Notes: generated by a model not told the origin, from the sequence alone. Positions 42,844-55,060 are shown, numbered from the stretch's first letter. The stretch is DNA of 64,000 bases from Cellulomonas palmilytica (GCF_021590045.1 NZ_CP062221.1:3162001-3226000); one strand, 5' to 3'. Translations and numbers: made by a program.

Positions 42844-44172
42844 TCAGGCGAACGGCGCCACCGACGCGACCGGCGGTACCCCGGCAGCCGACCGCACGTG
42901 CCCCACGCGCTCCGCGAGCCCGACGAGCGCGCGACGCGCCGGCGAGCCCGGGGCGATCTCGCGCAGCGTGCGCGCCTCGAGCACCGCGGCGTCGAGGCTC
43001 GGACGGTCGTCGGGCACGAGCACCGCGTCGCGGACACCCGCGTACCGCTCGAGCGCACGGGCGACCGCACGCGCGGGCTGCGGCCCGGCGACCGACGCGC
43101 GGACGCGGTTCACGACCACGTGCTGCGGGCTGATGCCGAGCTCACCCAGGTCGGACAGCGCACGCACCAACCGCTGGATGCCGACCGGGTCCGCCGAGCC
43201 GACCACGACGACCTCGTCGGCCGCCGTCAGCGCACCCAGCGTCGCGGCGTTGCGGCGCGGCGCGCGCGTGTCGTAGCTGAGCACCTCGTCCTGCTCGACC
43301 GAGAACCCGCAGTCGACGACGACGAGCGCGGCGAGACGCCGCGCGACGACCCACACCGCGTCGAGCGCCGAGCCCGGCAGCTCGGGCCAGCGGTCGGCGC
43401 GCGTGATGCCCGACAGCAGCCGCAGGTCGGCGCTCACGTACGGCGCGAGCCGCGCGAGCGTCACGAGGTCGAGCGAGCCCTGGCCCGCCGCGCGCGCCGC
43501 CGCCGCGAGACCCGGCGACTCGTCGAGCAGGCCGAGGAGCTGCGCGAGGCAGCCGCCGTACGTGTCGGCGTCGGCGAGCAGGGTCGACCTGCCGGCGGCC
43601 GCGGCCTCCGCGGCCAGGTTGAGCGCGACCGTGGACCTGCCCGGCGCCCCCGTGGGACCCCAGACCGCGACGAGCCGACCGCGCTCCACCGGCGGGACCG
43701 GGGTCTCGTCCCAGGGGTCCGCACCCGACCAGTGCGGGCTGTCGGGTCCGACGGGCCCGCCCGGGACAGCGGGCACGGCCGGGCGGTGCATCCCCTGCAC
43801 GAGCGCAGCGACACGGTCCGCGAGCGCGGCTGCTCCCCCGGCGTCGACCGGCGCGTCGAGCACCAGGTCGGCCGCCGCGACCCGTGCGCGGTCGGCCGCG
43901 GACGTGCGCTCCGGGTCGAGCAGGACGACGACCGCGGCACCTGCCGCACGCAGCACCGCGACCGCCGTGAGGTCGAGCTGCTCGACGTCCGCCGAGACCA
44001 CCGCGACCCGGCCGAGCCCGGCGTCGGCGGCCGCCTGCAGCTCCGCGAGGTCCGCGCACCGCCGCGTGACACGCAGCGCGGGGTCGTCGTCGAGCGCGCG
44101 GACGACCGCCACCTCCGCGGTGCCGCGCACGGCGCACAGGACGCCGACGACACCCGGCGTCTGCTCGCTCAT
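42844..44172 (-). CDS. CpaE-like AAA/MinD-family ATPase with altered P-loop
   Basis: 442 residues. The N-terminal part is receiver-like (VSADVEQLDLTAVAVLRAAGAAVVVLLDPE) and the C-terminal part MinD/ParA-like. The P-loop is WGPTGAPGRSTVALNLA: the Walker A Lys is replaced by Arg. ADADTYGGCLAQLLGLLDESPG, VVVDCGFSVEQDE and VVNRVRASVAG follow the MinD fold. The ATG overlaps the stop of the CpaB-like gene (ATGA). CpaE proteins localise pilus/Tad secretion machinery; no CpaF ATPase or pilin genes are in the window. Confidence 0.83.
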   Translation of the reverse strand: MSEQTPGVVGVLCAVRGTAEVAVVRALDDDPALRVTRRCADLAELQAAADAGLGRVAVVSADVEQLDLTAVAVLRAAGAAVVVLLDPERTSAADRARVAAADLVLDAPVDAGGAAALADRVAALVQGMHRPAVPAVPGGPVGPDSPHWSGADPWDETPVPPVERGRLVAVWGPTGAPGRSTVALNLAAEAAAAGRSTLLADADTYGGCLAQLLGLLDESPGLAAAARAAGQGSLDLVTLARLAPYVSADLRLLSGITRADRWPELPGSALDAVWVVARRLAALVVVDCGFSVEQDEVLSYDTRAPRRNAATLGALTAADEVVVVGSADPVGIQRLVRALSDLGELGISPQHVVVNRVRASVAGPQPARAVARALERYAGVRDAVLVPDDRPSLDAAVLEARTLREIAPGSPARRALVGLAERVGHVRSAAGVPPVASVAPFA

Positions 44173-44864
44173 CGGCCCGCCGGCCCGGGGACGGGCAGGA
44201 CGTCGATCGCCCCGTCGGCCGAGAGCGCCGCGAGCAGCGGCGCGAGCGCGTCCTGCGGGACCAGGACGTGCACGACGGCCGACCCGCTCGCCGCGAACGT
44301 GCCGTCGGGCCGGTTCACCTCGGCGACCGTCACGCCCGCGGCGAGCGTCCTGGGCGCGAAGGCGCCCTTGTCGTCCTTCGCCTCCTTGCCGTCGCCCGAC
44401 GAGGACATCGGCGGCTTGGGCGTGAACCACACGTCGACGACCGCGCCGGGCACGACGTCGTCGGACGGCGCGGACCGTACCGGCACGGCGACCGGGCGCA
44501 GCGCCACGTCGGCGGCCGACCCGAGCGCGTCCGCGGGGACGAGCTCGCCCGCGCCGACCGTGCGCAGCGCGACCGCGTCCTCGGGCAACGGGCGCGCCGC
44601 CGAGACGTACTCGGCGCTCGCGAGGTCCGGCAGCCGCACCTCGACGACCACGAGGTCGTCCGACCCGACCGCGGCGCCGGGTACGAGCACGCCGCGCGTC
44701 GCGTACACGGGCACGGTCTCCTGCGCCGAGCGCACGGCCCACGCGCCGAGCGCGACGGCGGCCGCGACGAGCACGACGCCCGCGAGGAGCCGCGGGTCGC
44801 GCCAGCCCGGGCGGCGCAGCCGCGCCGCGGTGGGCGCGGGGAGGTCGAGCAGGGCGGTGTCCAC
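44169..44864 (-). CDS. CpaB-like SAF-domain membrane protein
   Basis: 231 residues. One membrane helix (LLAGVVLVAAAVALGAWAV, about 25-43) precedes an extracytoplasmic SAF domain (VYATRGVLVPGAAVGSDDLVVVEVRL), the CpaB/RcpC type found with Tad-like pili. GTG at 44864 has AAGGAG 7 nt upstream. It is co-translated with the CpaE-like ATPase. Confidence 0.83.
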   Translation of the reverse strand: MDTALLDLPAPTAARLRRPGWRDPRLLAGVVLVAAAVALGAWAVRSAQETVPVYATRGVLVPGAAVGSDDLVVVEVRLPDLASAEYVSAARPLPEDAVALRTVGAGELVPADALGSAADVALRPVAVPVRSAPSDDVVPGAVVDVWFTPKPPMSSSGDGKEAKDDKGAFAPRTLAAGVTVAEVNRPDGTFAASGSAVVHVLVPQDALAPLLAALSADGAIDVLPVPGPAGR

Positions 44865-44984
44865 GCAGGGCTCCTTCGGTCGTCGGCGCTCCGCATCCTG
44901 CCGCAGACGAACGGGGCACAGCGGGCGAAACGGAAGGATTGTGGATAACCGGAAGTGCCCGCCACCGCGTGCCACACTGCGGTC

Positions 44985-45221
44985 ATGCCACAGCGGTACC
45001 TCTCCCTCGCCGACGTCGCCGAGACCCTCGGGGTCTCGGTCGGTCAGGTGCGCACGATGGTGACGACGGGCGAGCTCGAAGGCTTCCAGATGGGTGGTCG
45101 CAAGATCTGGCGCGTCGACGTGGCCGACCTCGAGGCCTACGTGCAGCGCGCGAAGGCGCGTACCCGTGAGCGCATCACGAGCGGCGCGGGGTTCGACGAC
45201 GAGAGCGCGGACGAGGCCTGA
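44985..45221 (+). CDS. Small helix-turn-helix (excisionase/MerR-like) DNA-binding protein
   Basis: 78 residues starting MPQRYLSLADVAETLGVSVGQVRTMVTTG, then LEGFQMGGRKIWRVDVADLEAYV, a classic winged-helix excisionase-family domain, and a basic/acidic tail. A GTG at 44955 is in frame, but homologous domains start near MPQRYL and CACACT lies 6 nt before ATG 44985. A conserved single-copy chromosomal regulator is more likely than a mobile-element protein, as no integrase is nearby. Confidence 0.82.
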   Translation: MPQRYLSLADVAETLGVSVGQVRTMVTTGELEGFQMGGRKIWRVDVADLEAYVQRAKARTRERITSGAGFDDESADEA

Positions 45222-45245
45222 CGCCCGGGTCCCGGACCCGACCCC

Positions 45246-45773
45246 TCACCCCGAGCGCACGACGAGCAGGGCGTCGAACGCGAACGTCCAGCCCGCAGCG
45301 CCGCGAGCGACGTCCGCCGGCATGACGTCGACGTGGTCGGCGCCCACCCGGTCGATCCGGCCCGAGACGCTCACCCCCTGCGCGTCGACCCGCACGACCG
45401 TGCGGTCGCGCGCCACGGCACGCAGCGCGTGGCCGAGCGCGAGCCTGCGCTCGACCTCGCCCGCCGCCGGGGCGGCCCACGCGCCGAGGCCGACGACCGC
45501 GCTGACGGCGGACGTCGGCACGAGCGCGCGCCGCACGCCGTCGGGGGCGAGCAGCACCCACTGCGGCGCCGCGTCGACCACGACGCCGTCGACCGCCTGA
45601 CCGTCGCGCAGCACGAGCCGCAGCGTCGTCGCCCGCGCCGCCCGGAGCCGGTCCGCGAGGTGCACCTGCGCACGCTCCGCCCGCGTGAGCTCGGCGACCT
45701 CGTCGCGCAGGTCCTGCGCCCGCGCGGCGTCGAGACCGCTCTCCAGGTCCGCGAACAACGCCTCCCACCGCAC
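45246..45773 (-). CDS. Conserved hypothetical actinobacterial protein
   Basis: 175 residues, not assigned. It starts VRWEALFADLESGLDAARAQDL, a helical segment, followed by a beta-rich part (LRLVLRDGQAVDGVVVDAAPQWVLLAPDG) and a second similar half (GRIDRVGADHVDVMPAD) that looks like two SH3/LSm-like barrels. No membrane segment or Cys is seen. GTG at 45773 has TACCGT exactly 6 nt upstream (leaderless). Confidence 0.75.
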   Translation of the reverse strand: MRWEALFADLESGLDAARAQDLRDEVAELTRAERAQVHLADRLRAARATTLRLVLRDGQAVDGVVVDAAPQWVLLAPDGVRRALVPTSAVSAVVGLGAWAAPAAGEVERRLALGHALRAVARDRTVVRVDAQGVSVSGRIDRVGADHVDVMPADVARGAAGWTFAFDALLVVRSG

Positions 45774-45779
45774 GCGCCC

Positions 45780-45785
45780 ACGGTA
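45780..45785 (-). promoter_or_regulatory. -10 element for a leaderless transcript
   Basis: Reading leftward, TACCGT is followed by GGGCGC and the GTG at 45773. Confidence 0.5.
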
Positions 45786-45938
45786 GCGGCGCGCCGGCGG
45801 GCCGCGGCGTGCTTCGTCGTGAACGGTCCCGAGCGACCGCGAAGCGGACACGACTGGACAGACCGGACACCGCTGCACTAGACCTAGGCCAACCAAACGG
45901 CATCAAACGACATCATCAGCAAGCAAGCGGGGGGAAAC

Positions 45939-47060
45939 ATGACAAGCAGCGCTCGTCGACGACCACTGGCGACGACCGCGGCGACGCTCGGCGTCGCCGC
46001 TCTGACCGCCGCGGGCGTCGCGGTCGCACTGGTGCTCGCCGCGCTGGCCGCCGCGCACCCGGACCGGCCCCTGGCGGTGCAGGACGTCGTCAACGTCGCC
46101 GTCGCCGGGCTCGGCGCGATCGTGGCCGCGTGGCTCGCGGTGTCGTGCGCGCTCGGCTCCGCGTGCGTCGCCGGGCGCCTGGTGGGGGCCGGCTGGCGCT
46201 CCGGAGAGGCCCTCCTGCGGCGCTGCGCACCGGTCGTGGTGCGCCGCGCGGTCGCCGGCGCGGTGGGCGCGAGCCTCGGTCTCGGGCTCGTCGCGACCGG
46301 GGCGCACGCCGCACCCGTCGACCCGTCGCCGACCGCGTTGAGCGTCGCCGACGAGGCGAGCACGTCCACCGGCGCCGCGTCCCGCACCGGCGCCGACGGG
46401 GTCGCCGAGGGCGTGCTGGAGGGGCCGGCCCAGGCCGCCGGAGCCGTCGGGTCGGCGGGCTCCGTACCCGTCGTCGCCGCCCGGGACACCGGCACGGCCC
46501 CGCAGGCGCCGGTCGGCGCGCCCGACCCGGCGTCGCCCGCGCTCACCTGGCAGGTCACCGCGCCTGTGCCGTCGGACGCCGGGACGCCCGCGGACACGTC
46601 GCCCAGGGACGACACCGGCCCTGCGGACGGCGCGTCCCCGGAGCCCGTCGCCACGGGCTGGGTCCCGACGACCGGCACGGCTGCCGGCGGCGGAGACGGT
46701 CGAGGCGACGGCAGCACCGACGCCGCCGGGGCGTCCCGGCTCGCTGACGACGTCTCGGGGCAGTCGGCGAGCGGCGCCACCGCGCCCCAGGCCCTGGCCG
46801 GGGCATCGGGCGCGACCCTCGCATCGGCCGTCGCGCCCGCCGCGGCGCACGGGAACGGGTCCGCGGTCGTCGTCGTCGAGGCCGGCGACTCGCTCTGGTC
46901 GATCGCGGCGGCGCACCTGCCCCACGGCGCGAGCGACGCGCAGGTCGCCGCCGCATGGCCGCGCTGGTACGAGGCGAACCGCGACGTCGTCGGGGACGAC
47001 CCCGACGTGCTCCTGCCCGGCCAGGTGCTCACCGCTCCCGTGACGGAGGTCGCCCGATGA
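45939..47060 (+). CDS. LysM-domain membrane protein
   Basis: 373 residues. Two N-terminal membrane helices (about 13-41 and 50-75) and a third (AVAGAVGASLGLGLVATGAHA) are followed by a disordered Ala/Gly/Pro/Asp-rich linker of about 190 residues. A C-terminal LysM-like domain (VVVVEAGDSLWSIAAAHLP, NRDVVGDDPDVLLPGQVL) should bind peptidoglycan. GGGGGGA lies just before the ATG. The stop overlaps the next ATG (ATGA). Confidence 0.85.
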   Translation: MTSSARRRPLATTAATLGVAALTAAGVAVALVLAALAAAHPDRPLAVQDVVNVAVAGLGAIVAAWLAVSCALGSACVAGRLVGAGWRSGEALLRRCAPVVVRRAVAGAVGASLGLGLVATGAHAAPVDPSPTALSVADEASTSTGAASRTGADGVAEGVLEGPAQAAGAVGSAGSVPVVAARDTGTAPQAPVGAPDPASPALTWQVTAPVPSDAGTPADTSPRDDTGPADGASPEPVATGWVPTTGTAAGGGDGRGDGSTDAAGASRLADDVSGQSASGATAPQALAGASGATLASAVAPAAAHGNGSAVVVVEAGDSLWSIAAAHLPHGASDAQVAAAWPRWYEANRDVVGDDPDVLLPGQVLTAPVTEVAR

Positions 47061-47665
47061 GCGCACTCACCGTCGCCGAGGTCGTCTCGCCGCTCGAGGA
47101 CGCGCTGGCGGCCGGGATCGCCGCACCGCGGCGCACACGCTCGGGCGCGCACCTGCGCGTGGCCGGTGCGCCGCGCGTGCGCCCGCTGCCCGACCTCGCG
47201 CCCTCCCCCGCCCCGCTCCCCGAGGTCGAGCACGACCGGCGGCCCGTGCACACGCTGCGCACCCGTATCGCCGTCCTGCGCAGCGCCGACCGCACGGACC
47301 TCGTGGAGACCGCGGACGAGACGACGCCCGCCGCGCCCGTCGACCCGCGCGCGCTCGTCGGGTCGCTCGCCCTCGCGAGCGTCGAGTCGCTCGTCGGGCG
47401 ACGCTCGGTCGCCCAGCTCGCGCGGTGGCTCACGCCGGGCGTGTACGACGCGCTGCACGCGCGCGCCTCCGCCTCCGCGCGAGTGCTGGCCTCGCGCGGC
47501 GGCGGACGGTCGGTGGTGGTCCGCAGCGTGCGCGGCTGCCGCACCGAGGAGCGGGTGCTCGAGGCGAGCGCGGTCGTCGACGACGGCGTGCGCGTGCGCG
47601 CGGTCGCGATGCGGCTCGAGGCGCACCGCCGCTCGTGGCGGGTGACCGCGCTCGAGATCGGCTGA
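47057..47665 (+). CDS. Rv3235-family protein
   Basis: 202 residues starting MSALTVAEVVSPLEDAL. The first 100 residues are Pro/Arg-rich and the second half holds SVESLVGRRSVAQLARWLTPGVYDALHARA and a C-terminal AMRLEAHRRSWRVTALEIG. This fits the small Rv3235 family encoded beside secA in actinobacteria. Function unknown. Confidence 0.78.
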   Translation: MSALTVAEVVSPLEDALAAGIAAPRRTRSGAHLRVAGAPRVRPLPDLAPSPAPLPEVEHDRRPVHTLRTRIAVLRSADRTDLVETADETTPAAPVDPRALVGSLALASVESLVGRRSVAQLARWLTPGVYDALHARASASARVLASRGGGRSVVVRSVRGCRTEERVLEASAVVDDGVRVRAVAMRLEAHRRSWRVTALEIG

Positions 47666-47693
47666 CCCGGCGCGGCGCCCTCGGGTGCAGCGC

Positions 47694-47731
47694 GAGACGC
47701 CGCCCGCGGGGTCCCCCGCGGGCGGCGTCTC
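47694..47731. terminator. Bidirectional terminator between the Rv3235-like gene and secA
   Basis: 17-bp perfect stem GAGACGCCGCCCGCGGG with a 4-base loop between convergent genes; it can serve both. Confidence 0.85.
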
Positions 47732-47763
47732 GTCGTGCGTCTCGGGCCGGACGGCCCGCGGCG

Positions 47764-50532
<2,769 letters not shown>

Positions 50533-51568
50533 GCATGACTCCTGGTGTAGACGCCCCGTGCGTGGTCGGCGCGGGGTGGCGCGGGAGCTCGGCGGCGTCG
50601 CCGAGCCCGACCATGGTAGGCGAGGAGGCGCTCCGTGGGCGCAGGACGACCACAGCAGTCACCAGCAGAACTGCGCCGACGACACCCCAGAGGCCGAGCC
50701 GCTCGCCCCGGACGAGGACCGCGAGCACCGCGGCGGTGACCGGCTCGAGCAGCGACAGGAGCGTCGCGGTCGTCGCCGGCACGGTGCGCAGGCCCGTGAA
50801 GTACGCGCTGTAGGCCGCGGCGGTGGGCACGACCGCGAGGAACGCCAGCCACGCCCACCCGGCGGCGTCGTCCGGCACGCGCAGACCGACCGCGGCCGCG
50901 TAGGGCACGAGCAGGACTCCGCCGAGCGTGAACGCGAGCGCGGTGACGGCGAGCCCGTCGAGCCCGGGGACCTCGCGCGTGTTCACCGCGGTGAGCGACG
51001 CGAACGCCGCAGCGGCGACGAGCGCGAGCGCCACTCCCCCCGCGTCGACCGCGTGCCCCGCGTCCCGGCCCAGCACGAGGGCCGTGAGGCCCGCGAGCGC
51101 GAGGGCCAGCGCGAGCGTCGTGGTGCGCCCGGGCCACGCGCGCGAGCGCAGCGCGGTGGCGGCCGCGACGAGCAGCGGCGCCGCACCGAGCGTCACGAGC
51201 GTCGCCACCGCGACGCCGGCACGTGCGACCGCCTCGAAGTACGCGGCCTCGAACACCGCGATGAGGACCGCGGTCGCCACGACGCGCTCTGCCGCGGCCC
51301 GCGTGCGCGGCACGACCCGCAGACGCCCCGTGACCGCGAGCGCGACGAGCAGCAGTCCGCCACCACCGAGCAGGCGGAAGGCCGCGACCGCGGCGCTCGT
51401 CAGACCGGCGGCGTCACCCAGCTCGGCCCCGGCGAGCCCCCCGGTCCCCCACAGCACGCCCGCGAGCGCGACGAGCCCGAAGTCCCCGCGACGACCCACG
51501 CGTCCTCCCTCCGCCCGCAGGCGCGGCCGAGGCGCTCGTGCACCGCCCTGACCTGCGGCACGGTCGTC

Positions 51569-52912
51569 TCAGCGACCGTGCGCCAGCCTACGGGCCAGCG
51601 GGGCGACGAGGTCACCGCCGACCCCCTGCGTCCCGACGACGACGTCGGGCACACCGGTCCACCGGGCGACGAGGGCGAGCTCGTCCGCGAGCGCGGCCAC
51701 GACCTCGTCGTCCCCGGGCACGCTCGTGCCCCGCGTCGGGACGCGGTCCCGTGCACCCGGAGCCCGGTGCGCGGCCTGCACGAGGAGCCGGCCCGTCGCA
51801 CGGTCGGCCTTGAGGTCGACGAGCGCCTCGATCGACTCGTCCATGAGGAACGGCAGCACGTAGTAGCCCCACTGCCGCTGCGGCGCGGGCACGTAGATCT
51901 CGATCCTGTACCGCAGGCCGAACAGCTCCTCGAGCCGTCGACGCTCGAACACGAGCGGGTCGAACGGGCTGAGCAGCGCACGCGCCGTGCCGCGTCGCGG
52001 CAGCACCGCCTCCACGTGGCGGTACGCCTCGCGCCAGCCGTCGACCTGCACGGGCACGAGCACGCCCGCGTCGACGAGCTCCGCGACGGCCCGGCGCGTG
52101 GGCGCGGTCTTCAGCCGGAAGTAGTCCGCGAAGCAGCCGAGGGTGCCGACGCCGTGCGCGCGCGCCGCGATCTCGACGAGCGAGCGCACCGCCTCGTCGT
52201 CGTCCGGCGGCGGTGCGTCCGCGACCTCGCGCGGCAGGACTCGACCGGGCAGGTCGTACAGCCGCTCGAACGCCGCGTTGCGCCCGCTGACGGCGACGCC
52301 GCCGGAGATGAACAGGTACTCCAGGACGCTCTTGGCGACGGTCCAGTTCCAGCCCCACTCGCCCGAGGGCCGCGGGAAGCGCTCCGCGAACAGCGCGTGC
52401 ACCTGCTGGGAGGTGACCGGCCCGCGCTCGGTGACGACGGTGAGCACCTCGTCGAGCACCGGCGAGTCCCGCATCGGGACGCCCTCGACGAGCTGCCCGC
52501 CGTACCGCGCCCGGTCCGCACGGCGCCGCCACTCGAGCAGGCGGTAGGTCTCCGGCGGCACGTAGGACGCGACGTGCGCCCACGACTCGACGAGCCGACG
52601 CGGCGCGCGGCCGGCCGCGCGGTCGAGCATCGTGGTGTCGTACGGTCCGAGCCGCGAGAACAGCGGCACCTGGTGTGCGCGCGCGAGCACGTTGACCGAG
52701 TCGATCTGGAGCAGGCCGATGCGGTCGATCACCTGCTGGACCTGGCGCATCGTGACGGCCCGCCCCGTGCGCGGGCGCTGCAGGCCCTGGGCGGCGAGCG
52801 CGATGCGCCGCGCCTGCGCGAGCGTGTAGCGCTCGGCGCCGGCGGGCGCGGCCGTCGCCGCGGAGCCGACGGCCCGCACGGTCGTCCTGAGGTTCTCGGT
52901 GCGCGTGACCAC
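51569..52912 (-). CDS. Winged-helix DNA-binding protein of the YcaQ/AlkX family
   Basis: About 447 residues. The family signature is present: LAQARRIALAAQGLQRPR, IDRIGLLQIDSVNVLARAHQVPLFSRLGPYD, ARRLVESWAHVASYVP-type segment and SPFDPLVFERRRLEELFGLRYRIEIYVP. E. coli YcaQ unhooks interstrand DNA crosslinks as a glycosylase, and some actinobacterial relatives protect producers of DNA-alkylating compounds. The start is uncertain (GTG at 52912, with a further in-frame candidate about 12 codons upstream). Confidence 0.82.
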   Translation of the reverse strand: MVTRTENLRTTVRAVGSAATAAPAGAERYTLAQARRIALAAQGLQRPRTGRAVTMRQVQQVIDRIGLLQIDSVNVLARAHQVPLFSRLGPYDTTMLDRAAGRAPRRLVESWAHVASYVPPETYRLLEWRRRADRARYGGQLVEGVPMRDSPVLDEVLTVVTERGPVTSQQVHALFAERFPRPSGEWGWNWTVAKSVLEYLFISGGVAVSGRNAAFERLYDLPGRVLPREVADAPPPDDDEAVRSLVEIAARAHGVGTLGCFADYFRLKTAPTRRAVAELVDAGVLVPVQVDGWREAYRHVEAVLPRRGTARALLSPFDPLVFERRRLEELFGLRYRIEIYVPAPQRQWGYYVLPFLMDESIEALVDLKADRATGRLLVQAAHRAPGARDRVPTRGTSVPGDDEVVAALADELALVARWTGVPDVVVGTQGVGGDLVAPLARRLAHGR

Positions 52913-53056
52913 ACGGCCATGCTGCCGTCGACCACCGACATGCCACACCGCGCGAGACCCTGGCGCTCACCCGGCCCGGCGCCGGACCGGACGCGACAGC
53001 GCCCGGCCGGGGTCGAGCCGCCGGCCGGGCGCGTCGGTCAGTGGGAGCTCAGCCGG

Positions 53057-53689
53057 TCAGCCGACCGCCTGCGCACGCTCGGTGCCCGCGACGGGCGAGT
53101 CGAGCTTGATCACGCCGTAGCTCCAGCCGCGTCGCCGGTACGCGACCGCGGGCTGCGCGGTCTCGGCGTCGACGAACAGGAAGAAGTCGTGGCCGACGAG
53201 CTCCATCTCGTAGAGCGCGTCGTCGATCGTCATGGGCTGCGCCTGGTGCGTCTTCTCCCGGATGACCACGGGCGAGTCACCGAGCGTGACCTCGACCGTG
53301 CCGTCGGCCGCGACCTGCGGGGCGGCCTCGGCGGGCTCCTCCTGCGGCGGCCGCACGTCGACGGGGGTCAGCGGAGTGTGGTTGCGGTGGTCCTTGCGCC
53401 GGTCGCGCGTGCGGCGCAGCCGCTCGAGGAGCTTGTTGAGCGCGAGGTCGAGCGCGGCGTACCGGTCGTCGGCACACGCCTCGGCGCGGATCACGGGCCC
53501 CTTGTCGATGACGGTGAGCTCGACGCGTTCCGAGCTGTCCGCCTGACGCGGGTTGACCTCGTGCGAGACGAGGACGTCGATCCGCTGGGCGCGGGGGGCC
53601 AGCTGCTCGATCTTCGCGAGCTTGTCCGTCAGGTGTGCCCGGAACTTCGGGGACACCTCGGTACGCCGGCCTGCAACCACGATCTCCAT
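53057..53689 (-). CDS. hpf: Ribosome hibernation promoting factor, long form
   Basis: 210 residues. Residues 1-100 are the 30S-binding RaiA/HPF domain (MEIVVAGRRTEVSPKFRAHLTDKLAKIEQ). A linker of about 45 residues leads to the C-terminal dimerisation domain (VVIREKTHQAQPMTIDDALYEMELVGHDFFLFVD), the mark of long HPF that pairs 70S into 100S ribosomes. AGGAGG lies 5 nt before the ATG. The leader holds two hairpins (53711-53730, 53746-53761) and an upstream frame. Confidence 0.96.
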   Translation of the reverse strand: MEIVVAGRRTEVSPKFRAHLTDKLAKIEQLAPRAQRIDVLVSHEVNPRQADSSERVELTVIDKGPVIRAEACADDRYAALDLALNKLLERLRRTRDRRKDHRNHTPLTPVDVRPPQEEPAEAAPQVAADGTVEVTLGDSPVVIREKTHQAQPMTIDDALYEMELVGHDFFLFVDAETAQPAVAYRRRGWSYGVIKLDSPVAGTERAQAVG

Positions 53690-53772
53690 GTGAGCCTCCT
53701 GGGAGGTGAGGGGCGGCGGGACCGCCGCCCGGTGTCTGCGGTCGTGGCCCTCGAGAGGGCCGCTGTCGGCAT
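53629..53772 (-). CDS. Possible upstream reading frame overlapping hpf
   Basis: ATG at 53772 stands 2 nt after AGGAGG, in AGGAGGTGAT, a 10-base complement of the 16S rRNA 3' end. The 47-residue product (starts MPTAALSRATTADTGRRSRR) ends inside hpf in another frame. Spacing is too short for efficient initiation, so it may be a ribosome standby site rather than a gene. Confidence 0.25.
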   Translation of the reverse strand: MPTAALSRATTADTGRRSRRPSPPRRLTWRSWLQAGVPRCPRSSGHT

Positions 53773-53837
53773 CACCTCCTCACGCGCCCGAGGCCCGGAA
53801 CGGACCCGTCCGTGCGGCGCCGTCGGCTCGGACTGCC

Positions 53838-53843
53838 ACGCTA
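53838..53843 (-). promoter_or_regulatory. Putative -10 element of hpf
   Basis: Reading leftward, TAGCGT, identical to the proposed cydA -10. The -35 region is not consensus. The leader would be about 140 nt. Confidence 0.3.
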
Positions 53844-53912
53844 ACGCCGCGCGGGGCACGTGACCACTGTGCGCGCCCGGATCCTCGCCGCGTCGGGCGG
53901 AAGGTCCCGGAT

Positions 53913-54779
53913 TCACCCGGTCGGCCCACGCGGCCCGGCGGGGGCCGGGAGCCGGTTCGGGTCCCCGCTCGCCGGGCCGGGCGTGGACGCGAGCGTCACC
54001 GCGGCGCACGGGAGCGCACCGGCGGCGACGAGCGCGCGCTGCGCGGCCGCGAGCGTCGCGCCGCTCGTGAGCACGTCGTCCACGAGCACGACGACGCGAC
54101 CCCGGACGCCGGCCCGGTGACGCGCCGCGACCCGGACGTCGAGCCGTGCGCGGTCCCGCACGCCACGACCGACCTGGTCGGCCCCGGGCGGGCGGCGCAG
54201 CACGCGCGCCACGCGTGCCGGCCGACCGGCGGCGCCCAGCCCCTCGGCCGCACCGCGCGCGAGCTCGTCCACGTGCGCGAACCCGCGGCGCCGACGCGCG
54301 ACGGACGTCGAGGGTGCGGGGACGACGAGCACGACGGGCGAGCCGTGCCCGACGGGCTCGACGGGCATCCCGGGCGCCGCTCGGCCACCGCCCGGCCGGA
54401 CCGCCGCGCACGCCTCGTCGAGGAGCTCGCCGCAGGCCAGCCCGAGCCGGCGCGCGTGCCCGACGAGCGGGCGGGTGAGGTCGCGGCGCCCGCGGTCCTT
54501 CCAGGCGATCACGGCCGCGCGGACGGGTCCGGCGCAGTCCGCGAGCGTGAGGACGGGCAGCGCCGGCGCGCCGACGGGGTCCAGCCGGCCCGCACGGTGC
54601 TCGCACCGCCAGGGCTCGTCGTCGAACGCGGACCGGCACGGCGGGCACCACGCGACGTCCGCGGCGTCGCACCCCGCGCACCGCACGGGCAGGACCAGGT
54701 GCGCGACCTCGGCCCACCACGCGCGGACCGCCGCCCGGACCGTCCGCACCCACGCCGTCGCGCGCTCGTCGTCCCGCAT
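53913..54779 (-). CDS. ComF-family phosphoribosyltransferase-like protein
   Basis: 288 residues from ATG at 54779. An N-terminal double CxxC zinc finger (CAGCDAADVAWCPPC) is followed by WKDRGRRDLTRPLVGHARR and the PRPP-binding loop VVVLVDDVLTSGATLAAAQRAL. ComF proteins take part in DNA uptake in competent bacteria; in actinobacteria the gene is conserved beside lpqB and hpf, as here, and its role is unclear. Confidence 0.9.
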   Translation of the reverse strand: MRDDERATAWVRTVRAAVRAWWAEVAHLVLPVRCAGCDAADVAWCPPCRSAFDDEPWRCEHRAGRLDPVGAPALPVLTLADCAGPVRAAVIAWKDRGRRDLTRPLVGHARRLGLACGELLDEACAAVRPGGGRAAPGMPVEPVGHGSPVVLVVPAPSTSVARRRRGFAHVDELARGAAEGLGAAGRPARVARVLRRPPGADQVGRGVRDRARLDVRVAARHRAGVRGRVVVLVDDVLTSGATLAAAQRALVAAGALPCAAVTLASTPGPASGDPNRLPAPAGPRGPTG

Positions 54780-54921
54780 GCGGTCGAGGGTGCCCGGGGG
54801 CGTCGTGCCGTCCTGCGCCTCCGGGGACCGCCTGTGGACGGGCACGTGCGCGCACCGGGCTGGGGTCGGGTCGCGGCGCACGACCGGATCGCTTCAGTTC
54901 TCCGACATGCCGCGTGCCCTT

Positions 54922-54950
54922 TTCACACGCTTCCTCCCGTTCTGTACTGT
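54922..54950 (+). promoter_or_regulatory. Promoter for the 55-residue membrane protein
   Basis: TTCACA (54922-54927), 17-base spacer, TACTGT (54945-54950). The leader is about 100 nt. Confidence 0.5.
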
Positions 54951-55060
54951 GTGCGCCGTCCGAGGTCGCGCACGTGCCCGCGGATGACCGGCCGGACGAC
55001 GACGTCTGCGGTGCCCAGCAGCCCTGACCACGCGACGACGAACGAGCCGGAGGGTCGACC

